Source of the DNA: Lawsonibacter sp.
GTDB taxonomy: Bacteria; Bacillota; Clostridia; Oscillospirales; Oscillospiraceae
Length of the DNA: 6,095 nt
NCBI GenBank assembly: GCA_022798155.1
Contig: JAAWLY010000133.1
Coordinates: 1-6,095, forward strand
Direction of reading: 5' to 3'
Both the position numbers and the translations under genes were made by a program. The stretch's first letter is position 1. The number at the start of each line of letters is the position of its first letter. Shown here piece by piece: positions 1-5,141 of this stretch. Below the pieces are notes generated by a model. The model was not told the origin of the DNA. It was given only the letters and a program-made list of their open reading frames with translations, and did no database searches.

Positions 1-1455
1 CAGGGGCTCGATGGAGGCCCCCTTGGGCAGGCGGGCGATGGCGCCGTACTGCCAGTGGATGGGGGAGGAGTCGGAGCGCACCTTTTTCAGGGCGTTGTGG
101 CGGCACATGATGGCCTCGAAGCACAGCTGAAGCCGCTGCTCCAGCAGCTGCCAGAACTTCTCCTCATCGCCGTGGGCCAGGATGCCGATCTGGGGCAGGT
201 TCAGGGAGACGACGCCCTGGTTAAACCGGCCCTCGAACTTGTAATTTCCATTCTCATCCTGCCAGGGGGCCAGGAAGGAGCGGCAGCCCATGGGGGAGAA
301 AACGTTGCCCTGGTAGTTTTCCCGCATTTTCTTGGCGGAGATGTAGTCGGGGTACATCCGCTTGGCGGAGCATTTCACGGCCAGCTCGGTGAGGTAGTCG
401 TATTTGCCGCCCTTGAGGCAGTTGTGCTCGTCCAGCACATAGACCAGCTTGGGGAAAGCGGGGGTGATGTAGACGCCCGCCTCGTTTTTGATCCCCTCCA
501 GCCGCTGACGCAGGACCTCCTCGATAATCATGGCGTTCTCTTCGATATAGGGGTCGCCCTCCTGGAGGTTGAGGAAGAGGGTAACGAAGGGGGACTGTCC
601 GTTGGTGGTCATCAGGGTGTTGATCTGATACTGGAGGGTCTGGACCCCGTTTTTCAGCTCGCACCGGAGCTGGTCCATTACCAAGCGGTCCATGGTGGCC
701 TCGTCCACCTTGCCGGCGCACTCATAGGCGATGTGGGCCTTGAACTTCTCACGGCTGCGGCGGAGGTACTTGCCCAGGTGGCGCAGATCCACGCTCTGGC
801 CGCCGTATTGGTTGGAGGCCACGCAGGCAATAATCTGGGTGACCACGGTGCAGGCCACCTGGAAGCTCTTGGGGCTTTCGATGAGCTTGCCGTTCATCAC
901 GGTGCCGTTCTCCAGCATGTCGCCGATGTTAATCAGACAGCAGTTGAAAATGGGCTGGACAAAGTAGTCAGCGTCGTGGAAGTGGATGGCACCCTCGTCG
1001 TGGGCCTTGGAGATGTGCTCGGGCAAGAGGATGCGCCTTGTCAGGTCCCGGCTCACCTCGCCGGCGATGTAGTCCCGCTGGGTGGCGGCAATCATGGTGT
1101 TCTTGTTGGAGTTCTCCTCGGCCAGCTCCTTGTTCTCGTTGCGCAGCAGGGCCAGGATGGACTCGTCGGTGGTGTTGGCTTTGCGCACCAGGGCCCGGTT
1201 GTAGCGGTAGATGATGTAGGTCTTGGCCAGGTGGAATTTGTTCCGGGCCACCAGCCCCTGCTCCACCAGATCCTGGATATCCTCTACCAGGATGCGGGGG
1301 CGCTTCTGCTCTTCAATTCCGTCAATAATAGCGTCGATGTCCTCCCGGCTCAACCGGTCGCTTTCAGGGACCTCAGCGTTGGCCTTCTCAATGGCGATAA
1401 CAATTTTGCTGCGGTCATAGTCCACGCTGGTGCCGTCCCGTTTAATAACCTTCAT
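1..1455 (-). CDS. nrdD: Anaerobic (class III) ribonucleoside-triphosphate reductase, N-terminal 485 residues (C-terminus beyond the window)
   Basis: Reduces ribonucleoside triphosphates to dNTPs in the cytoplasm under anaerobiosis, using a glycyl radical installed by the radical-SAM activase NrdG. Translated on the minus strand from ATG at 1455-1453 (MKVIKRDGTSVDYDRSKI), the frame is open to base 1. Residues 1 to about 92 look like an ATP-cone, the nucleotide-sensing allosteric domain. The barrel then follows: FHDADYF at 159-165, the Cys pair C172/C173, TTNGQSPF at 283-290, and MGCRSFL at 389-395. C391 fits the thiyl-radical cysteine. N412, in RFNQGVVSLNLP, lies 21 residues after it, the same spacing as C290 and N311 in T4 NrdD, as I recall. 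Family members are about 700 residues, so the zinc site and glycyl-radical loop should lie off the left edge, where nrdG is also often found. The start is supported by GAGAGGAG seven bases upstream. Identification is firm; the electron donor (formate or thioredoxin type) cannot be judged. Confidence 0.96.
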   Translation of the reverse strand, partial: MKVIKRDGTSVDYDRSKIVIAIEKANAEVPESDRLSREDIDAIIDGIEEQKRPRILVEDIQDLVEQGLVARNKFHLAKTYIIYRYNRALVRKANTTDESILALLRNENKELAEENSNKNTMIAATQRDYIAGEVSRDLTRRILLPEHISKAHDEGAIHFHDADYFVQPIFNCCLINIGDMLENGTVMNGKLIESPKSFQVACTVVTQIIACVASNQYGGQSVDLRHLGKYLRRSREKFKAHIAYECAGKVDEATMDRLVMDQLRCELKNGVQTLQYQINTLMTTNGQSPFVTLFLNLQEGDPYIEENAMIIEEVLRQRLEGIKNEAGVYITPAFPKLVYVLDEHNCLKGGKYDYLTELAVKCSAKRMYPDYISAKKMRENYQGNVFSPMGCRSFLAPWQDENGNYKFEGRFNQGVVSLNLPQIGILAHGDEEKFWQLLEQRLQLCFEAIMCRHNALKKVRSDSSPIHWQYGAIARLPKGASIEPL

Positions 1456-1462
1456 TGCTGTT

Positions 1463-1470
1463 CTCCTCTC
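1463..1470 (-). promoter_or_regulatory. Ribosome binding site of nrdD
   Basis: Read on the minus strand this is GAGAGGAG, with AGGAG ending seven bases before the ATG at 1455. It fixes the nrdD start, and the ATP-cone then begins at the normal place. Confidence 0.85.
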
Positions 1471-1486
1471 ATTGGTAAAAAGCGCC

Positions 1487-1534
1487 AAAAAAACTGTGTT
1501 TCCGCTGGAGGCTATGCGCCCAAACCGGAAATAC
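1487..1534 (-). promoter_or_regulatory. Terminator-like hairpin plus T-run in the nrdD leader (possible attenuator or 5' stabiliser)
   Basis: On the minus strand, GTATTTCCG (1534-1526) can pair with CGGAAACAC (1504-1496) with one mismatch. A small inner helix, GGGC (1521-1518) with GCCT (1512-1509), lies in the 21-base loop. Two bases after the outer stem comes a run of seven T (1493-1487). The predicted transcription start (about 1535) is almost exactly at the base of the stem, so the mRNA would begin with this hairpin. The shape resembles an intrinsic terminator inside the leader of nrdD, but the stem is A/T-rich and its folding energy was not calculated. A regulatory role is inference. Confidence 0.4.
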
Positions 1535-1541
1535 GAGAGGG

Positions 1542-1570
1542 ATTATAGCACATCAGATTTCGTTTGTCTA
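1542..1570 (-). promoter_or_regulatory. Sigma-A type promoter of nrdD
   Basis: On the minus strand the -35 is TAGACA (1570-1565, five of six to TTGACA) and the -10 is TATAAT (1547-1542, perfect). They are separated by exactly 17 bases, and a TGC triplet before the -10 makes it an extended -10. Transcription should start near 1535, giving a leader of about 80 bases. The NrdR box overlaps the -35 side. Confidence 0.85.
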
Positions 1571-1583
1571 CTATATATTGTGC
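1568..1583. promoter_or_regulatory. NrdR box (operator) at the nrdD promoter
   Basis: The ten-base core CTATATATTG (1571-1580) matches the NrdR core consensus CwAtATaTwG at every position. By my count, 13 of 16 positions match the full consensus acaCwAtATaTwGtgt. The site shares bases 1568-1570 with the nrdD -35 hexamer, where a bound repressor would block RNA polymerase. NrdR is the ATP-cone repressor of ribonucleotide reductase genes in most bacteria; its gene is not in this window. The box adjoins an nrd gene, which makes a chance match less likely. Confidence 0.75.
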
Positions 1584-1609
1584 TGCCTTTTTGATAATCC
1601 ACGAGAAAA

Positions 1610-1625
1610 ATACAATATGTATTTC
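1610..1625. promoter_or_regulatory. Possible second, weaker NrdR box
   Basis: The core CAATATGTAT (1613-1622) matches the NrdR core at 8 of 10 positions and the full box at about 11 of 16. Its centre lies 42 bp from the centre of the strong box, close to four helical turns. NrdR sites usually come as tandem pairs on the same DNA face, so the spacing adds support to a match that would be weak alone. The region is AT-rich, so a chance match remains possible. Confidence 0.4.
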
Positions 1626-1681
1626 CCCCTTTCGTCACCCTCTGTCGGCGGCCCAAGGCCTGTCTTTTCAAGGGTTTGAAG

Positions 1682-1710
1682 TTGCCAGAGGTCTGAAAAT
1701 ATGGTATACT
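1682..1710 (+). promoter_or_regulatory. Sigma-A type promoter of mnmA
   Basis: TTGCCA (1682-1687, five of six) and TATACT (1705-1710, five of six) are 17 bases apart, with TGG in front of the -10 giving an extended -10. Transcription would start near 1717, about 30 bases before the chosen mnmA start. It points away from the nrdD promoter, so the two genes form separate divergent units. Confidence 0.8.
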
Positions 1711-1737
1711 TGGATAAAATTTCAGCGAAATGCCCAT

Positions 1738-1742
1738 GGAGG
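1738..1742 (+). promoter_or_regulatory. Ribosome binding site that decides the mnmA start
   Basis: GGAGG lies five bases before the ATG at 1748. In-frame ATGs at 1730 and 1736 have no such site, and the Shine-Dalgarno sequence itself lies inside that longer reading. CCATGG (1734-1739) and CTATGG (1746-1751) could form a six-pair hairpin, one pair a G-T wobble, that places the start codon in the stem. This might modestly reduce initiation. Confidence 0.75.
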
Positions 1743-1747
1743 TTCCT

Positions 1748-2839
1748 ATGGATCACAAGACTGCCGTTGCCATGAGCGGCGGTGTGGACAGCTCCGCCGC
1801 CGCGCTGCTTCTTCAGCGGGCGGGACACACTCTGGCGGGGGTCACCCTGAAGCTGCTGGACAACGCCCTGGCCGGCATGGAGGGTGAGAGCGCCTGCTGT
1901 GCCCTGGACGACGTGGAGGATGCCCGGGCGGTGGCCCGCAAGCTGGGCTTTCCCCACTACGTGTTTAACTTCACCCGCCCCTTCCAGGCGGAGGTAATAG
2001 AGCCCTTTGCCCAGGCCTACGAGTCGGGCCGGACCCCCAACCCCTGCGTGGACTGTAACCGGCGCCTTAAATTCGGGGCCCTGCTCCAGCGGGCGGACGA
2101 GCTGGGCTGGGACAAGGTGGCCACCGGTCACTATGCCCGGCTGGACTTCGACGCCGGGTCGGGGCGCTGGCTGCTGAAAAAGGCGGCCCACCTGGAGAAG
2201 GACCAGAGCTATGTGTTGGCCCTGCTGACCCAGACGCAGCTCTCCCGCTCCCTGTTCCCCCTGGGTGGACTGTCCAAGGCGGAGGTACGCGCCATCGCTC
2301 AGGAGGCCGGCCTGGTCAACGCCCGGAAGGGGGACAGCCAGGACATCTGCTTTGTCCCGGACGGGGACTACGGGGCCTTCCTCCGCCGGCACACCGGGCG
2401 GGACTATCCCCCCGGCCCCTTCCTGTATGAGGACGGCACCCTGCTGGGCTGGCACAAGGGCATCGTGGACTACACCGTGGGCCAGCGCCGGGGACTGGGG
2501 GTATCCTCCGGGCTGGGCAGGCTGTATGTAAAGGCGGTGGTCCCGGAGGACAACACGGTGGTGCTCTCCCTCAACGACGCCCTCTTCGCCCGCACCCTCA
2601 CGGCGGGGGAGCTGAACCTCATCGCCTGCCCCCGGCTGGACGGCCCCGTCCGGCTTCGCGCCAAAATTCGTTACCGCATGGCAGAACAGCCCTGCGTAGT
2701 GGAGCAGACCGGGGAGGACACCATCCGCCTCACCTTTGACAGCCCCCAGCGGGCCGTCACCCCCGGCCAGACCGTGGTTCTCTACGACGGGGACGTGGTG
2801 GTGGGCGGGGCTGTGATCGACCGGCCTTCGGCGGAATGA
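1748..2839 (+). CDS. mnmA: tRNA-specific 2-thiouridylase MnmA
   Basis: Cytoplasmic enzyme that adenylates and thiolates U34 of tRNA-Lys, -Glu and -Gln, giving the s2U base needed for wobble reading; the sulfur comes from a cysteine desulfurase relay. The 363 residues match the usual length (E. coli 368). Visible marks are the PP-loop SGGVDSS at 10-16, TPNPCVDCNRRLKF at 96-109, ATGHYARL at 125-132, KDQSY at 151-155, DSQDICFV at 196-203, YTVGQRRGLG at 242-251, and a C-terminal beta-barrel ending VTPGQTVVLYDG (337-348). C103 and C201 correspond to E. coli C102 and C199. C100 stands where E. coli has Asp99, giving CxxC plus a distant third Cys. An additional C50/C51 pair precedes ALDDVEDAR. Start chosen by GGAGG at 1738. 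It is followed after 12 bases by a small membrane protein gene, probably on the same transcript. Confidence 0.95.
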   Translation: MDHKTAVAMSGGVDSSAAALLLQRAGHTLAGVTLKLLDNALAGMEGESACCALDDVEDARAVARKLGFPHYVFNFTRPFQAEVIEPFAQAYESGRTPNPCVDCNRRLKFGALLQRADELGWDKVATGHYARLDFDAGSGRWLLKKAAHLEKDQSYVLALLTQTQLSRSLFPLGGLSKAEVRAIAQEAGLVNARKGDSQDICFVPDGDYGAFLRRHTGRDYPPGPFLYEDGTLLGWHKGIVDYTVGQRRGLGVSSGLGRLYVKAVVPEDNTVVLSLNDALFARTLTAGELNLIACPRLDGPVRLRAKIRYRMAEQPCVVEQTGEDTIRLTFDSPQRAVTPGQTVVLYDGDVVVGGAVIDRPSAE

Positions 2840-2851
2840 AAGGAGTTTTCT

Positions 2852-3163
2852 ATGTCAGCGAGAAGGGGAAAAAAACGCCAGCGCAGCCGCACGGTTGAAA
2901 TTAAGCGGCAGCTGGAGCAGGAGAAACTGGCCGACGAGAAGGCCAGAACGGGGAAACGCTTTGACCCCACCGCCCGGGCGCTGCTGCTGGGCGACCTGGT
3001 ATTTTTGGCGGTGATCTCCCTGCTGGACAGGGGGGAGGTGCTGTCCCCCACGGTTAGCGGCGTCTGCACCGTGATCGGCGCTGTTTTGCTGATCATTGCC
3101 CTGTGGTTTCAATTTGGAAAGAAAAAGGGACAGAACGGCATTGGGAACGGACCCAGGCTGTAA
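2852..3163 (+). CDS. Small membrane protein with basic N-terminus and two transmembrane helices, function unknown
   Basis: I do not recognise this 103-residue protein. Residues 1-13 are very basic (MSARRGKKRQRSR). Residues 14-33 are charged and helix-prone (VEIKRQLEQEKLADEKARTG) and could form a short coiled coil. Two hydrophobic stretches follow at about 41-58 and 65-87, joined by a short LDRGEV loop, and the end is again basic (GKKKG). By the positive-inside rule both ends would be cytoplasmic and the hairpin loop outside. AGGAG (2841-2845) six bases before the ATG supports the start. The gene lies 12 bases after the mnmA stop with no terminator between, so co-transcription is likely, but nothing in the sequence links it to tRNA thiolation. 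GC-rich codon use matches mnmA, so it seems native. Real coding is likely given the site, spacing and ordered hydrophobicity. Confidence 0.8.
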   Translation: MSARRGKKRQRSRTVEIKRQLEQEKLADEKARTGKRFDPTARALLLGDLVFLAVISLLDRGEVLSPTVSGVCTVIGAVLLIIALWFQFGKKKGQNGIGNGPRL

Positions 3164-3166
3164 GAT

Positions 3167-3202
3167 GGGATTCCTGGAAAAAAGATATCCCTTTTACCTT
3201 TT
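3167..3202 (+). terminator. Weak candidate terminator after the mnmA unit
   Basis: GGGAT (3167-3171) can pair with ATCCC (3187-3191) around a 15-base loop, followed by a T-rich stretch (TTTTACCTTTT). It begins four bases after the TAA of the small membrane gene, the expected place. The five-pair stem and long loop make it weak, so some read-through into the lipoprotein region is possible. Confidence 0.4.
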
Positions 3203-3242
3203 GTGTTGATGAAAGAATCTTTGGCAGTTTTTAACTAAAACC

Positions 3243-3271
3243 TTGCGAAGGGCAGCCTTACATAATATAGT
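3243..3271 (+). promoter_or_regulatory. Promoter of the lipoprotein gene
   Basis: TTGCGA (3243-3248, four of six) and TATAGT (3266-3271, five of six) are separated by exactly 17 bases, with a predicted start near 3278 and a leader of about 44 bases. The region is AT-rich, which raises the chance of accidental matches, but the spacing is ideal and the gene behind it needs a promoter. Confidence 0.6.
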
Positions 3272-3321
3272 GAATAGAGAATTATGGAGAAATCGGTATT
3301 TTACTGTTTGGAGGGAAACAA

Positions 3322-3981
3322 ATGAAAAAAGTACAAAGTATAATTTATTTTACGCTTTGTATCACGATAGGATTATCAGCTTGTTCTATAAGTCCGAGTT
3401 CCGAAAAAACAGCTCTTGATACTCTTGCGCCGGAATCCGAATTGATAATAACCTCTTCGGATAAGCAAGTCTCTGACTTTCTCGAAAAAATGCAAGGCTT
3501 TACAACATGCTATGAAACAGATGAGTGTTATAATATAACGCCTGATTTCGTAGCGGATAATTCCAACTACTCTATTTTTAAATACAGCAGTTCCACAGAG
3601 TCATTTATCTTGTATGATGGCGAAATTTACAGTGTTGGCACATGCTTTGGAGGGTTAGGCGTTACAAGTATGGCCCTTGCAGACTTGGATAAGGATGGAA
3701 CCTATGAATTATATTATACCTTTTCATGGGGGTCCGGTTTACACCGTTCGCATGTTGGATATTTTGAACCCATAAATAAAGAAATACATGTATTTGAAGA
3801 CAATGCCTTATTGAATTCTGATATGATACTGACAGTAAATAATTCTGGTGACTTATGTGTGAACAGTGCCACTCTTGATATGGATGACTTTGTTAATTTT
3901 ACAATCAGGGCACAGGATTTTATTGGCACACTTGATTTTGAAGAAAATCAGGTGGTACTAAATACTACTCAACAAAATTAA
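3322..3981 (+). CDS. Putative lipoprotein with a DxDxDG calcium-loop-like motif, function unknown
   Basis: A 219-residue protein with a lipoprotein signal peptide: MKK, a hydrophobic stretch to about residue 17, then lipobox LSAC at 18-21 with C21 as the lipid-modified residue. The mature protein would be anchored outside the membrane. After a Ser/Thr-rich linker, the middle holds ALADLDKDGTYELYYTFSWG at 118-137. D121, D123, D125 and E129 have the spacing of an EF-hand or FG-GAP-type calcium loop. GLHRSHVGYF (139-148) follows directly. Free cysteines remain at 63, 69, 108 and 179, which might form disulfides. I recall similar uncharacterised lipoproteins in Clostridia but cannot name a family. 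GGAGGG (3310-3315) six bases before the ATG sets the start. Codon use is AT-rich (ATA, TTA, AGT, AAT common), unlike the neighbours, which suggests acquisition by transfer. With its own promoter and strong terminator it is a single-gene unit. Confidence 0.85.
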   Translation: MKKVQSIIYFTLCITIGLSACSISPSSEKTALDTLAPESELIITSSDKQVSDFLEKMQGFTTCYETDECYNITPDFVADNSNYSIFKYSSSTESFILYDGEIYSVGTCFGGLGVTSMALADLDKDGTYELYYTFSWGSGLHRSHVGYFEPINKEIHVFEDNALLNSDMILTVNNSGDLCVNSATLDMDDFVNFTIRAQDFIGTLDFEENQVVLNTTQQN

Positions 3982-4020
3982 ATAAACGCCTCAACAGCTC
4001 ACAAGTTAACTTCCAGTTTG

Positions 4021-4063
4021 ACGGGCAGTTATCTGTATTGGGTAACTGCCCGTTTGGTTGTTT
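4021..4063 (+). terminator. Strong intrinsic terminator after the lipoprotein gene
   Basis: ACGGGCAGTTA (4021-4031) and TAACTGCCCGT (4043-4053) form a perfect 11-pair stem around an 11-base loop, followed by a T-rich tail (TTGGTTGTTT). It lies 39 bases after the lipoprotein stop and separates that gene from the membrane protein gene downstream. Confidence 0.88.
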
Positions 4064-4122
4064 CAACGAAGAGTTTTTATCTTAGGCATTTATCAACACG
4101 AAAGGTAAAAGGGAGAAAAAGA

Positions 4123-4151
4123 TTGATTTTTCCGCCCATTTCGTATATGAT
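4123..4151 (+). promoter_or_regulatory. Promoter of the eight-helix membrane protein gene
   Basis: TTGATT (4123-4128, four of six) and TATGAT (4146-4151, five of six) are 17 bases apart, predicting a start near 4158 and a leader of about 40 bases. It follows the strong terminator, as expected for a new unit, and may also serve metG downstream. Confidence 0.65.
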
Positions 4152-4168
4152 ATCTTCTATCTGAGAAA

Positions 4169-4180
4169 AGGAAATTTCCT
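4169..4180. promoter_or_regulatory. Perfect 12-bp palindrome just after the predicted transcription start (possible operator)
   Basis: AGGAAATTTCCT is fully self-complementary and would sit at about +12 to +23 of the transcript, where a dimeric repressor could block elongation. With no loop it is poorly suited to an RNA hairpin, so a DNA-level role is more plausible. No regulator is identifiable and chance remains possible. Confidence 0.3.
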
Positions 4181-4198
4181 GATGAGAGGATCTGTCAC

Positions 4199-5074
4199 AT
4201 GAGAAAAGACATATTCCTGCCCGCCCTGGCCGTGGCCGGGGGCGTGGCCGGACTTATCCTGCGGCGGTGGCAGCTGGCCTCCGCCTACCGGCCAGAGACC
4301 GGGCTGTTCACCCCCGGCGCCCCCGCCACCTACGCCCTGCTGGGACTGACCGCCCTGCTGGCGGCGCTCTTTCTGATCCTGCTGCGAAAAAAGCGGGAGG
4401 GGCTGGATGACTTCCTCCCCGCCTTCGGCTCCCCCTCGGTGGGGCAGATGGGCGTTTTGGCTGCAGGTGGCCTGCTGATGTGCTCCGCCGCGGCGACCGG
4501 CATGGCAGACGGCTTCCGGGCCCTCCGGCAGTGGCAGGACAACCCGGGGATGTACCAGATCTCCGGGCCCGGGTCCCAGCTGCTCACCGGGGCGCTGTGC
4601 GTTCTGGCCGGAGCGGGCGTGCTATATATGGGCCAGATGGCCTACCGGGGAAAAATCAACGACAGGGTCTGTATCCTGGTCCCCTTCCCCGCCCTGGCCG
4701 CGCTGGTGTGGCTCTTCGCCACCCACCTGAAACACGGCACCGAGCCGGTGCTGATGAAGTACGCCCCCACCCTCTTTGCCGTGCTGCTGTTCACTTTGGC
4801 GCACTACTACGTCGCCGGGTTTTTCTTCGGAAAACCCCGGCCCCGGCGGGCCGCCTTCTGCGCCCTGATGGGGGCGTCGATAGGGATTGCCTCCCTTGCG
4901 GACGGGTATGGACAGAGGGATGTATTCACCATTGCCGCCACCATTGCTTTTTCCCTGTCCTGCCTGGGCTTTGCCCACGGTCTGCTGGGCTCCACCTTCG
5001 GGCCGCCCCGACCCAAACGGCTGATGGAAAAGCGAATGCCTCCCCCGGAGGAGGAAGATACGGAAAATGCTTGA
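4199..5074 (+). CDS. Multi-pass membrane protein (about eight helices), function unknown
   Basis: I do not recognise this 291-residue protein. Hydrophobic segments lie at about 5-21, 43-62, 82-101, 127-146, 157-175, 188-210, 219-235 and 243-264, so it is an integral membrane protein with probably eight helices. Basic clusters fall at RRWQ (22-25), RKKREG (63-68), GKPRPRR (211-217) and PPRPKR (269-274). The tail is soluble and acidic (PPPEEEDTENA). No nucleotide-binding, catalytic or transporter signature is visible, so neither a transport nor a sensor role can be assigned. GAGAGGA (4184-4190) eight bases before the ATG supports the start. Codon use is GC-rich like mnmA and metG, so it belongs to the native background rather than the AT-rich island before it. 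metG starts 67 bases after its stop with no clear terminator between, so they may share a transcript. Confidence 0.85.
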   Translation: MRKDIFLPALAVAGGVAGLILRRWQLASAYRPETGLFTPGAPATYALLGLTALLAALFLILLRKKREGLDDFLPAFGSPSVGQMGVLAAGGLLMCSAAATGMADGFRALRQWQDNPGMYQISGPGSQLLTGALCVLAGAGVLYMGQMAYRGKINDRVCILVPFPALAALVWLFATHLKHGTEPVLMKYAPTLFAVLLFTLAHYYVAGFFFGKPRPRRAAFCALMGASIGIASLADGYGQRDVFTIAATIAFSLSCLGFAHGLLGSTFGPPRPKRLMEKRMPPPEEEDTENA

Positions 5075-5141
5075 CCCGCAGCGGTGCGCCCTGTAACAAG
5101 GCCCGCCGTTTCGACCACACAAATATGAAAGGGAGACCGTT

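Noticed and set aside
55..1548. A 497-codon open frame on the plus strand, antisense to nrdD
   Set aside because: The minus strand encodes an unmistakable NrdD with ATP-cone and MGCRSFL motif. The opposite frame is a low-complexity Val/Gly/Leu/His-rich product of GC-rich codon bias and has no ribosome binding site of note.
1730..1747. Longer mnmA start at 1730 (MPMEVP before MDHK)
   Set aside because: There is no Shine-Dalgarno sequence before it. The GGAGG at 1738 serves the ATG at 1748, after which the PP-loop begins at the normal distance.
1571..2455. A 294-codon open frame on the minus strand across mnmA
   Set aside because: Shadow of mnmA, which carries the PP-loop and both catalytic cysteine motifs. 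The shadow shows no domain and runs through the divergent promoters.
3212..3222. Odd-length palindrome AAAGA-A-TCTTT upstream of the lipoprotein promoter
   Set aside because: Short, A/T-rich and one-base-centred. It is expected by chance in this AT-rich stretch, and no T-run or second copy gives it a role.
5075..5141. T-box or other riboswitch in front of metG
   Set aside because: The gap is only 67 bases, too short for a T-box leader. Only weak, broken GC pairings are visible, with no T-box-like motif and no terminator.
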